From contig CM022297.1 in assembly GCA_011799875.1 (NCBI GenBank), positions 537,947,135 to 538,011,134 of the forward strand: a stretch of DNA of 64,000 nt, given 5' to 3'. A model generated the notes under the pieces. That model was given only the letters and a program-made list of their open reading frames with translations, had not been told where the DNA came from and made no database searches. Source of the stretch: Thinopyrum elongatum. Lineage: Eukaryota > Streptophyta > Magnoliopsida > Poales > Poaceae. How positions within the stretch are numbered: position 1 is the stretch's first letter; every line of letters starts with the position of its first letter. Shown here one piece after another: positions 43,721 through 54,097 of the stretch. The translations under genes were made by a program, and so were the position numbers.

Positions 43721-46001
43721 ATGTTCCAGACGGGGCCCTCTTCGATTCTGACGAGCCCATCGCTCTGGGAGCCGATGTCATCGACGAGCTCTCTGCCTCC
43801 TTCGCCGCACTGCGCATCGCCGATGCACCCACGGCCGACAAGTACCCCGGTGAGGTACTCGACGTCTCCGACTCTCCCGTTCCCCTCGGCGACGACGCTT
43901 TCGCCGTGGCAATGGACCTCTGCGTAAGAGTAGAGGTGTTTGTCACCAACGCTGGCTCTTCCTCGACCAGCGCTGCGACGGAGGCCGCTGAAGACAGGGC
44001 CGCAGCGGATCGCGCCAACGCGCCCAACCCGCTGCGCGCCACGATGCAGAGCCTCCGCGTTCCCATCGCCACCGACGTCAACGCCACTAATGCCCCGAGA
44101 CCCGGGCTCGGCTCGAGGAAGACCCTAGCGCCTGCTGGACCTGTCCGAGATGCTCGCTGCCACGCAGCGCCGTCTGGACTCCGCGCAGCGGGAGCGGGAC
44201 GCCGCGTACAGCTTCATGCCTGCCACTGCCGAGCCAAGCCGGGGCGCCGGCATGCGGGCCCAGAGTGGCGCCATCGGCGCACTCCCGCCCATCTACGAAA
44301 CCGCCGTGAAGAATATGCGCGATGCGCAGGTGGCCGCAGTCGGCCTGGTGCAGCTGCAGGGTGAGGAGCTGAAGGATCGCCTGCAGCGCGTGAACGAGCT
44401 TCTCAGCGCCGCCAACGCGCAGCAGGACCGCCTCAATCGCGTCCTCAAGCCTGCTGGATCCGCCTCGCGCCACACCGACGACCCCGAGCAGCAGAACACG
44501 CCGTCCTCGCCACCCGGTGAAGCGCATTCCGGCCACACCCGGACCCGGTGCAACCGTGCCCCGGCGACCTCCGGTGGCTTGGCCGATGAGCCGGCTCCGG
44601 AAGACTAGCGCCCGCCAGTTCCTCCCCCCTCCGTCCGGCCGACGCGTTCATCCGGCTTCTGCCGACCCGGCTCCCCGCAGCCCGGTCGGGAGCCGGCTGG
44701 GCCCACGCGCCATTGATGACACCAACGCTCGCCACCGCCTCGACCAGCTTGCCCTCTCCTTGGAGTTGGAGTAGGAAAACGCCATTGGGCCGGCTTGCTT
44801 CGGTACGCGCATCCGGGATGAGCCCTTCTACAAATGGTTCACGCTCCCCCGCGACACCCCCAAGTACAACGGCACCGTCAAGCCAGAGGACTGGCTCATC
44901 GACTACACCACTGCCATCGGCACCGCGGGCAGCAATCGCCGCCTCACCGTACGCTACGCCCCGCTCATGCTCCAGGGCTCGACCCGCACGTGGTTGAACA
45001 GCTTGCCGGCCGGCAGCATCAATGCGTGGGTCGACTTCGAGCAGGCCTTCGTACGCAACTTCACCGGCACCTACAAGCATCCCGGCCGCCCCAGTCAGCT
45101 CGCCATGTGCGTGCAGGCCTACGGAGACCGGCCGCGAATACCTCGCCCGATGGACCGAGCTCCAGAACAACTGCGAGGGAGTCCACGAGGTCCAGGACAT
45201 CCAGTATTTCGTCAGCGGGTGCCGGGATGGCACCCTTCTCAAGCACAAGCTCCTGCGCTCCGAGCCGGCCACCATGGCCGCTCTCATGGTGACGGCGGAC
45301 AAGTACGCCAACGCCGACTCCGCCATGAAAATCCAGGTGGTGCTGGACGAAGCTGGCAAGGCAAAGCCGGTGCTGCCTCCCAAGCCGGCCGGCGAAAGCA
45401 CCCTCCAGCAGAACAACCAGCAGAACAACAAACGCAAGGCGACCAGCCAGCCCAGCGCTATGACAACCGACTTGTCGCGGCCGCCGAGCAGGCGCCCGCG
45501 GCCGAGCTGGCCGCCAAACGCCGTCAAACCGGAAAGACGGTATGGCAACCCACCATGAGCTTCGAGGAAATGCTCGACGCTCCCTGCAAGCATCACAGCG
45601 GCGCGAGGCCGTCCACGCACATGCTCCGGCAGTGCGCCATCACCAAGCGCATCATGCGGGGCGACATCCCGCCTCCACCAGCCCCGGCCCCGGGAGCGGG
45701 GCCGCTGGCTCCGCCTCCTCCGCACCCGCCCCCGCCCCCGGCCAACGGCGCGATGCGCGATGACGTCTACCCCGAACAGAACGCAAGCTACATCGTTTTC
45801 ACCAGCCTCGGCGATGGCAAGCGTAGCGAGTGCCTGCTCCGGCAGGAGGTGAACACCGTCGTCCCGGCCAAGCCGGAATACATGCATTGGTTGGAGCGCC
45901 TGGTCACCTGGACCCAGGAGGACCACCCGGCCATCATGCCGAACCCGGGTGGCTACGCCCTCGTCCTCGATCCCACCATCGTCGCACCCTGGCGCAACTA
46001 G
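43721..46001 (+). pseudogene. gag of Tat-lineage gypsy element (unit 2), degenerate
   Basis: Same structure and same lesions as the unit 1 gag: ATG 43721, frame changes near 44143, 45118 and 45442, and TAG before the conserved FYKWFTLPRDTPKYNG block and at the end (45999-46001). It differs from unit 1 by a few substitutions, for example in the LNSL.AGSIN region and KAALM versus MAALM. Confidence 0.75.
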
Positions 46002-46382
46002 AAATTCTCGCTGGTCCTCATTGATGGCGGCAGCAGCATCAACATCCTCTACCGCTTCACCATGACCAAGCTTGGACTCGAGACCAAGGACTTGAAGCCG
46101 ACCCGGACGATATTCAACGGCATCATTCCCGGCCTCTCCTGCTCCCCCATCGGCCAGATCCGGCTCGACGTCCTGTTCGGCGGCAAAGACCACTTCCGAT
46201 GCGAGCCGATCTGGTTCGAGGTAGTGGACCTGTCCAGCCCATACCACACACTGCTGGGCCGGCCCACGCTCGCCAAATCCATGGCGGTTCCCCACTACGC
46301 CTACCTGAAGATGAAGTTGTCGGGTCCGAAGGGCCTCATCACCGTTGCCGGCGACTACCGCAGGTCCCTGGAATGCGCCTAA
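46002..46382 (+). pseudogene. Retropepsin-like protease of gypsy element (unit 2)
   Basis: Copy of 41400-41780 with the same D-G-G-S motif and terminal TAA. After it the sequence continues through SKEGEL-type linker codons (TAG 46607-46609) directly into RT. Confidence 0.7.
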
Positions 46383-46618
46383 GCCGGCACCAAACTCGCC
46401 GAGTCGCTGGTCATAGCCGAGGAGCGGCGCCAGCTCGACCGGATCGTCGCGCTGGCCAACGAGATACCGACCGTGCCGGCTTCAGCTAAGGAGCCGGCTG
46501 CGAGGCCTCGTTCCAGCCCTCCAAGGAAACCAAGAAAGTCAAGCTGAACCCGGAGGACCCCAGCTGCAACAAGTACGTCATCATGGGCACCCGCCTCGAC
46601 AGCAAATAGGAAGGCGAG

Positions 46619-48726
46619 CTCGTCGACTTCCTCCGTGAGAACCGGTATATCTTCGCATGGATCCCAAAGGACATGCCGGGTATTGCGAGGATGTTCGCCG
46701 AGCACCAACTCCATGTCCGCAATGACGCCAAGCCTGTCCGCCAACCCCTACGTCGCTTTTCAGAAGAGAAGAGAAGAACCATCGGTGAAGAGATCGCCAA
46801 GCTCTTGGCGGCCGGCTTCATCATGGAACTGTTTCACCTTGATTGGCTGGCCAACCCAGTCCTCGTCCTGCAGAAGAACAAGACCTGGCGCATGTGCATA
46901 GACTACACCAGCCTGAACAAGGCTTGCCCCAAGGATCCCTTCACCCTCCCGCGGATCGACCAAGTCGTCGACTCCACCGCTGGCTGCGAGCTCCTATCCT
47001 TCCTGGATGCTTACTCCGGCTATCATCAGATCAAGCTCGACCCGGCCGACGCCCTGAAGACGTCCTTCATCATGCCCTTCGGGGCGTATTGCTACAACAC
47101 CATGTCGTTCGGCTTGAAGAGTGCCGACGCCACCTTCCAACGCTGCATGCAGAAATGCTTGCAGCCGCAGCTCGGCCGCAACATCCACGTCTATGTGGAC
47201 GACATCGTGGTGAAGACCAAGCAGCACCTCACACTCCTCGACGACCTGAAGGAAACCTTTGCCAATCTGCGCGAGTACCAGATCAAGCTCAACCCGGAGA
47301 AGTGCGTTTTCGGCATGCCGGCCGGAAAGCTACTCGGTTTCCTCGTCTCGGAGCGTGGCACTGAGGCGAACCTGGAGAAGATCAAGGCCATCGAGCGCAT
47401 GCGCAAGCCGGCCCGACTGCGCGATGTCCAGAAATTCACCGGCCGCTTGGCCTCGGTCTGCCGGTTTCTCATCCGGCCGGGCGAGAGGGCCTTGCCCCTG
47501 TATCAGCTGATGAAGAAGACGACACCGTTCGAGTGGAACGACCAGGCGGACGAAGCTTTCCGGGATCTCAAGCGCATGCTCTCCACCGCACCCGTCCTGG
47601 CCGCACCAGCCGATAAGGAGCCGCTGTTGCTCTATATCGCCGCCACCTCGCGGTCGGTCAGCACGGTGCTGGTGGTCGAGCGACTAGAGAAGGGCAAGAT
47701 CCAGTCTGTCCAGCACCCGGTCTACTACCTGAGCGAAGTTCTTTCCGCCTCCAAGCAAAACTACCCGCACTACCAGAAGATGTGTAACGGCGTGTACTTC
47801 ACCGCATAGAAACTGAAGCAGTACTTCCGGGATGCCTCTGGCCGGGTCGCCAAGTGGGCGATCGAACTAGCCAGCCACACCATCCTCTACGAGCCCCGCA
47901 CCACGATCAAGTCTCAAGCCCTGGCCGACTTCCTCGTCGACTAGACAGAAACCCAGTACTTGCCGCCGCCGCCGGATTCAATGCACTGGCGCATGCACTT
48001 CGATGGCTCCAAGATGCATTCCGGCTTGGGAGCCGGCATCGTGCTGTCGTCCCCGAAGGGTGACCGGCTTCGCTATGCGCTCCAGATCCACTTCGCCGCC
48101 TCCAACAACGTTGCCGAGTATGAAGCCCTTGCGCATGGCCTCCGGCTTGCCAAGGAACTCGGCATCCGATGCATCCTGTGCTACGGCGACTCGAACCTGG
48201 TGGTACAGTAGTGCTCTGGTGAGTGGGACGCCCGAGACGCCAACATGGCCAGCTACCGCTTCCACATCCAGTAGCTCTCCGGCTTCTTCGACGGCTGCGA
48301 GTTCCTCCACGTCCCGCGCACAGAGAACGAAGCCGCTGGCGCACTAGCCAAGATTAGCTCATCTCGGCAGGCCATTCCGTCAGGTGTCTCCCTCGAGCAC
48401 CTACACAAGCCATCTCCGGCCTTCGAGTCCATCTTCGTCCCGGACAACCCGGCCGCGCCCCTCCCAAGCATGCACCCGGCGGTCGCAGGCCCAAGCTCGG
48501 GGGTTGCTGTCTCCAACCCGGAAGCTGCAGAACCCGGCCCGGGGACTGCCGCGTCCAATCCTGCCAATGCCGACTCCGACCTGATCCCGGGGGCTGCAGA
48601 ACCCGGCCCGGGGACTGCTGAAACCGGCCCGGGGACTGCTAAACCCGGCTCGAGGACTGCTGAACCTGGCCCGGGGGCTGCTATACTCAACCCGACCGCC
48701 GTCGTCTCCGACCCGGGGACTGCCAC
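46619..48726 (+). pseudogene. gypsy RT, RNase H and second (archaeal-type) RNase H with five TAG stops
   Basis: RT blocks in order: NRYIFAWIPKDMPGIA, MCIDYTSLNKACPKD, DAYSGYHQIKLDP, FGLKSADATFQRCM and the catalytic VYVDDIVVKT near 47200. The connection and first RNase H (PFEWNDQADEAFRDLKRML, LLLYIAATSRSVSTVLV) lack the usual catalytic Asp. A second RNase H (47980-48360) has FDGSKMHSGLGAGIVL, NVAEYEALAHGL and CYGDSNLVVQ, with D, E and D retained. In-frame stops: TAG at 47807, 47942, 48209 and 48272, besides the one at 46607 just before the block. A repetitive PGTAE-rich linker (48480-48726) precedes the insertion point. It is a relic of the pol gene that copied and inserted the element. Confidence 0.85.
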
Positions 48727-50139
48727 TGATAACCCACAAGTATAGGGGATCGCAACAGTTTTCGAGGGTAGAGTATTCAACCCCAATTTATAGATTCGAC
48801 ACAAGGTGAGCCAAAGAATATTTGAAGGTATTAGCAGCTGAGTTGTCAATTCGACCACACCTGGAGATTAGTTATCTGCAGCAAAGTGTTCAGTAGCAAA
48901 GTAGTATGATAGTTTTGATAATAGCAGCAACAGTAATAGTAACGGTAACAGTGATAGCAATGATTTTGTAGCAGTAACGATAGCAGTAGCAGCAGTAGTA
49001 ACTTAGCAAGAATAATATAAGATAAATTTGTAGGCATTGGATCGGTAATTCGTTGGATGATATTCATCATGAGACAGTCATAACCTAGGGCGATACGGCA
49101 CTAGGTCCAGTTCTTAAATATAATGTAGGCATGTATTTCGTAAATAGTCATACGAGCTTATGGAAAGAACTTGCATGACATCTTTTGTCCTACCCTCCCG
49201 TTGCAGCGGGGTCCTATTGGAAACTAAGGGATATTAAGGCCTCCTTTTAATAGAGAACCGGAACAAAGCATTAGCACACGGTGAATACATGAACTCCTCA
49301 AACTACGGTCATCACCGGGAGTGGTCCCGACTATTGTCACTCTGGGGTTGCCGGATCATAACACGTAGTAGGTGACTATAACTTGCAAGATCGGATCTAG
49401 AACATGGATATAATGGTGATAACATAAACGGTTCAGATCAGAAATCATGGCACCCGGGCCCAAAGTGACAAGCATTAAGCATGGCAAAGTCATAGCAACA
49501 TCAATCTCAGAACATAGTGGATACTAGGGATCAGGCCCTCACAAAATTAACTCGATTACATGATGAATCTCATCCAACTCCTCACCGACCAGCGAGCCTA
49601 CGAAGGAATTACTCACTCCCGATGGGAAGCATCATGGAATTGGTGATGGAGAAGTGTTGGTGATGATGAAGATCGAAGATCCCCCTCTCCGGAGCCCCAA
49701 ATGGACTCCAGATGTGGCCTCCCGATGAAGAACAGGAGGCGGCGGCGGCTTCGTCTTGTGAAACACGATAATTCTTTCTCCCTGATTTTTTCTGGAAAAA
49801 TAGGATTTTATAGCGTCGGTTTCAGGGTCTGTGGGGCCACCAGGTGGGGACAACCCACCTGGGCGAGCCTGGAGGGGGTGGCACGCCTTGGTGGGTTGTG
49901 CCCACCCAGGTGCCCCCTTCCGGTGGTTCTTGGCTCCTGTATTTTTCTTCTATTGTATAAAAATTCCTCGCAAAGTTTCATTCCATTCCGAGAACTTTTA
50001 TTTCTTCACAAAAACAACACCATGGTAGTTCTGCTGAAAATAGCGTTAGTCCGGGTTAGTTTTCATTCAAATCATGCAAATTAGAGTCCAAAACAAGAGG
50101 AAAAGCGTTAGGAAATGTAGATACGACGGAGACATATCA
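48727..50139 (-). repeat. 3' LTR of Athila-like element
   Basis: 1,413 bp; on the minus strand it starts TGATATGTCTCCGTCGTATC and ends GGGTTATCA. It includes the GC-rich inverted repeat at 49841-49910 and runs of AGCAGTAG-type trinucleotide repeats near 48950-49010. Confidence 0.85.
49841..49910. repeat. GC-rich inverted repeat in LTR
   Basis: CCAGGTGGGGACAACCCACC on the left and GGTGGGTTGTGCCCACC on the right are complementary with one mismatch. Inner arms are weaker than in the other copies. Confidence 0.75.
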
Positions 50140-52198
50140 ACTCCCCCAAGCTTAAACCTTTGCTTGTCCTCAAGCAATTCAGTTGATAAACTAAAAGTGA
50201 AAAAGAAAAACTTTTATGAACTCTTTTGCTCTTGTTTCATAAATAAGCTTAAACAGCACCCAGGTTTTCATCAAAGATTATAACTAACCATGTCGACAAT
50301 AACTCTTAAAAATTATATTAACTCATATCAATGACATAATCAACTACAGAGCAATAAAAAGATATCTCAAACAGCAACACATTGTCAAAACAACCATGAC
50401 ACAATATGACAATAGTGGTATCTCGCTAGCCCTTTCTGAGACCGCAAAACATAAATGTAGAGCACCCCCAAAGTTCAAGCAGCGACTAAATATTGTAATT
50501 CATGGTAGAAAAGATCCAGTCATGATGCACCCAACATTAGCTACACACAATGCATCAGCATGACAGCAGTGCTCTCAGGTTCTGGCGCTTATTTGAGAAG
50601 GTGATGACACAACATAAAAGTAAATAGATAGTCCCTTCGCAGAGGGAAGCAGTGATTTGCAGAGGTGCCAGAGCTCAAGTTTTTAAAATAGAGGTAAATG
50701 AAATTTTGAGACATGCACCCTTCTTGTTTACTTCGCGACCCTCAGTTATCAATATATTCCATGCTAAACACGCTAGTGGCGGTTCCCAAGCGATAAAGTA
50801 AAGGTTATGACTCCATTGGGAGTTTTTGTTTGATTATTTGTAAGCTCTTTTCTTTTTGCAGTTTGGGACTGGGCATCCCTATTACCGCCCTTTTCTCATG
50901 CGATGGCAAGTGAATAAACACTCGACCTAAGAATAACTCGCTTAGCATGGAAGACACCAACTACCTCCTGTCGCTCTATGAACAATCCAGGCACACAAAA
51001 AGGATATTTGTTTGAAGTTTTTAGAGGTGGCACATGCAAATTTACTTAGGACGGCTGGGTAATACTGCATATAGGTAGGTATGGTGGACTTATCTGGAAT
51101 AACTTGGGTTTCAGGTTTTTTATGTACAAGCAGAATTCCGACTTAGTACAGGCGAAGGCTAGCAAGTAGGTTGAGAAGCGGCTAGCTAGAGAGCAACAAC
51201 GGTCATGAACATGCATTATGCATAAGTAACATTGGATACTAGCATGAGTAGGATATGAACACCATGAACATAAATATCATAGAGGCTATGTTGGTTTTGA
51301 TTCAACTACATGCATGAACATGTGCCAAGTCAAGCCACTCGAACATTCAGAGGAGGATACCATACCATCATACTACATCACAATCATTTTAATGCATTGT
51401 TGACATCCAAGATAAATCATTATCCACTCCTAGCTACTTATGCATGGCATGAGAAACTATAATCTCTAAATGTCATTGCAAACATGTTTGATCATAATAG
51501 GCTGAATCATGGATACTAGGTTAAACATATTTACAAAAATAGAACAAGTCGAGTTCATACTCGTTTCTCTCTGCCATGGCCAGTTCATCTAATATATTCA
51601 TTATTGCCTTTCACTTGCACGACCGAACAATTTGAAAATAATAATAGTGCAAGAGTGCCGTGGACTAAGCTGGAATATGTAACCATTTTATTCAAAAGGA
51701 GAAGACAAGGCAATATGGGCTTTTCGTTAGATCAACAATAATTCAAATGAGAGCCACTCAACATTTTCATCGTGGTCTTCTCCTCGGTCTGACTCAATAA
51801 AAAGAAAAGAAATTCAGAGAAACACACTGAAATATTTTTGGAGTTTTGGGTTTTTCGTAAACAGGCAAATGAAAAGAGAAAAGCAAAAATGAGAAAAACT
51901 ATTTTCACGGGAAAGCTCCCAACAAGTAAAAGAAGAACAAGGAAATCTTTTTGGGTTTTCTTTTTAGTGCTACAACAATTTAAACTAGGAAGAAAAATCA
52001 AAAAGAAGCAAGAAACAATTTTTGGATTTTCTCAAAGTTTTTCAAACACACAAGAAGAAAGCGAGAAAATAAATTTGACATGGATGTACAATGAAAAAGT
52101 GTGAACACCGACAACTGGAATGAAATGTGTGAACATGAATGTAATGTCGGTGGGAATACGTACTCCCCCAAGCTTAGGCTTTTGGCCTAACTTGGTCA
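50140..52198 (-). other. Non-coding 3' interior of the Athila-like element
   Basis: Starts with the polypurine tract (ACTCCCCCAAGC on the + strand). Contains blocks shared with the 5028-11572 element, such as AGAGGTGCCAGAGCTCAA and CTTCGCAGAGGGAAGCAG. No coding frame is supported. Confidence 0.6.
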
Positions 52199-53179
52199 TC
52201 ACCAGTCGTAGAAACCGTGAGGTCCAATGTTGAAGTGCTGGGGAGCAGGCACCTGAGGGTCCCACTGCTGAGGCTCCTCCTGTGCCGTAGCCAGGTTGTT
52301 CCGGTAAGCGACAATGTCCTCAGGCATAATCCTGTATCCGCCACTGGCAACATGATCAAACTAAGCTGGTGTAGGCAAGGGAATAATATCAGGAGTTTTC
52401 ACACTGAAAACTAAGTTGTAAGGCATATCAATATTAGGGTAATCAGCAGCAATGAACTGGTGGTCCTCCATAGCTGCTCTATCTAAGTAAGCCCTTGGAG
52501 TCGCCAAGCGAGTAGCGTAAATGCCCCCATGTATTTTACACTTAGATCTGTTAAGGTGAAAGCGACGTGCCACAATAGCTCCCAAGCTATAAGTGTTGTC
52601 GCCATAAAGTGCGCGACGCAAAACAGCAAAGTCTGGGGCGCTAAGTGCACTCACCTTCTCTCTAGCTAGCAAGCACTTTGCAATAAATATAGCAAAATAA
52701 TGCACTGCAGGAAACTACAAGCTAACAGCAGTGGTACTCGATACTCCTCTCTCATCCCCCACTGTCAGAGTACGATAAAAACCTTCAAACTCCGAGGGCT
52801 TAGGCTCTACCAAATCATCATCAGAAGGAAACATGCATATGTCATAAAATTCAGTAAGTGGTATCTGGTGGGTTTCAGCATATAAATTAAACTGCACCTC
52901 AGGGGGATTATTCCTAGAATGGAAATGAAAGTTTTGCACAAAGGAATGTGTGAGGAGATGATACTGTTCGCATTCAGCTGCAATGAAGTCGGTGAGGCCG
53001 GCATTAGCAGCATACTGTGTGAACTCTTGGAGGATCCCAACCCCTTCCATGAACGGATTATGCGGCCACTCGCACGGCCGTAGCTCCGACAACCTCCGGG
53101 TATGGAGATCATTGTCAGAAGACTCCCCAATAACCCCCTTGGAGTTCTTCTTGGAAGCAAACTTCCTAAAGAAACTCAT
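52199..53179 (-). pseudogene. Athila-type late ORF with two in-frame TAGs
   Basis: One frame of 327 codons from MSFFRKFASKKNSKG to a TGA at 52199-52201, interrupted by TAG at 52715-52717 and 52361-52363 and otherwise continuous. Blocks HFHSRNNPPEVQFNLYAE, HYFAIFIAKCLL and LGAIVARRFHLN align with the plus-strand copy at 21996-23422. It occupies the env-like position of Athila elements. It has a basic N terminus and no clear membrane anchor. Function unknown. Confidence 0.75.
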
Positions 53180-53580
53180 CTTTTTCCTAAGAACAAATTC
53201 TGAAATTTTTAGTCCACAAAATATTTCTCAAAAAAACTTCACAAAAATGATAGCAACTACTCATAGTGATTTATAGAGGCCATAGCAAGCATTCAAACTA
53301 CTTAGAACTCTAAGAATTCAACATGCAAGCTCATCTACAGCAGCACCAAGAGTAGCTAATTATTCAAAATATAAACCACTAAAGCAAAAACTAATTGGAC
53401 ACATGGAGGAGTCACATACCAAGCAACAATTCCCTGAAACAATTTCAGAAATGGAGCTTCGAGCAAAGAGATCGAAATCCGCAGTTTCGGGAGCAAGAAC
53501 ACGAGAAAGAGAGCAATGGTGATTTTTTTTCTGGAGGAATGTGGTGATGTGGGAAGAAGAAGTAAGTGATGGGGCCCATG

Positions 53581-53648
53581 TGGGGACCACAACCCACCAG
53601 GGCGCGCCTGGGGGTCCTGGCGCGCCCAGGTGGGTTGTGCCCACCTGG
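53581..53648. repeat. GC-rich long inverted repeat upstream of late ORF
   Basis: GGGGACCACAACCCACCAGG and CCAGGTGGGTTGTGCCCACC pair, with inner arms GGCGCGCCTGGG / CCTGGCGCGCCC. Homologous to 21520-21585 in the plus-strand fragment. Confidence 0.8.
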
Positions 53649-54097
53649 TGCACCTCCCTCTGATATTATTTGCTCCAGAAATTCTTAAATATTCAGAAAA
53701 AAATCATATTAAATTTTCAGAGCATTCTGAGAACTTTTATTTTTGGGTCATTTTTTTATTGCACGGAAAACTCAGAAAACTGACAAGGCATGGCATTTTA
53801 GTTTATTTAACTAGGAAAAACAGAAAACAAAAGGTAGGGATAGAAGGTAGTGCTCACTAAATTCATCAACTTCATACCTCTCAAAAATGATCCATTAATA
53901 AGGTTGATCAAGTCTTATTAACAACCACTTTCGATTAGCATGAAACCGAAGAACTTTCGTAAATCACTAAGTTACCTCAATGGGGATATGCATGTCCCCA
54001 ACAATAAGCATTTCATATTTCTTTTCAACAGTAGGTAGAGGTAGCTGAAAACTTCCAATAGTGATTGTCGGAGATTTTTCAATAACATTAATACCAT

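Larger units (their letters stand above)
42017..46618 (+). repeat. Tandem duplication, unit 2 (4,602 bp)
   Basis: Second copy of the block, from CTCGTCGA at 42017 to CTCGTCGA at 46619, where the original gypsy sequence continues into RT. Its first 225 bp are an orphan copy of the 36651 gene's last exon, now following gypsy sequence without a promoter. Confidence 0.95.
42698..48726 (+). mobile_element. Tat-lineage Ty3/gypsy retrotransposon, interrupted on the right
   Basis: 5' LTR (42698-43677), gag, protease, RT, RNase H and a second RNase H read in gypsy order. At 48727 an unrelated minus-strand LTR element begins, so integrase and the 3' LTR are expected beyond it, outside the window. Presence of an extra RNase H domain after a degenerate first one is the hallmark of the Tat lineage. 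At least eight in-frame stops make it non-autonomous. Confidence 0.8.
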
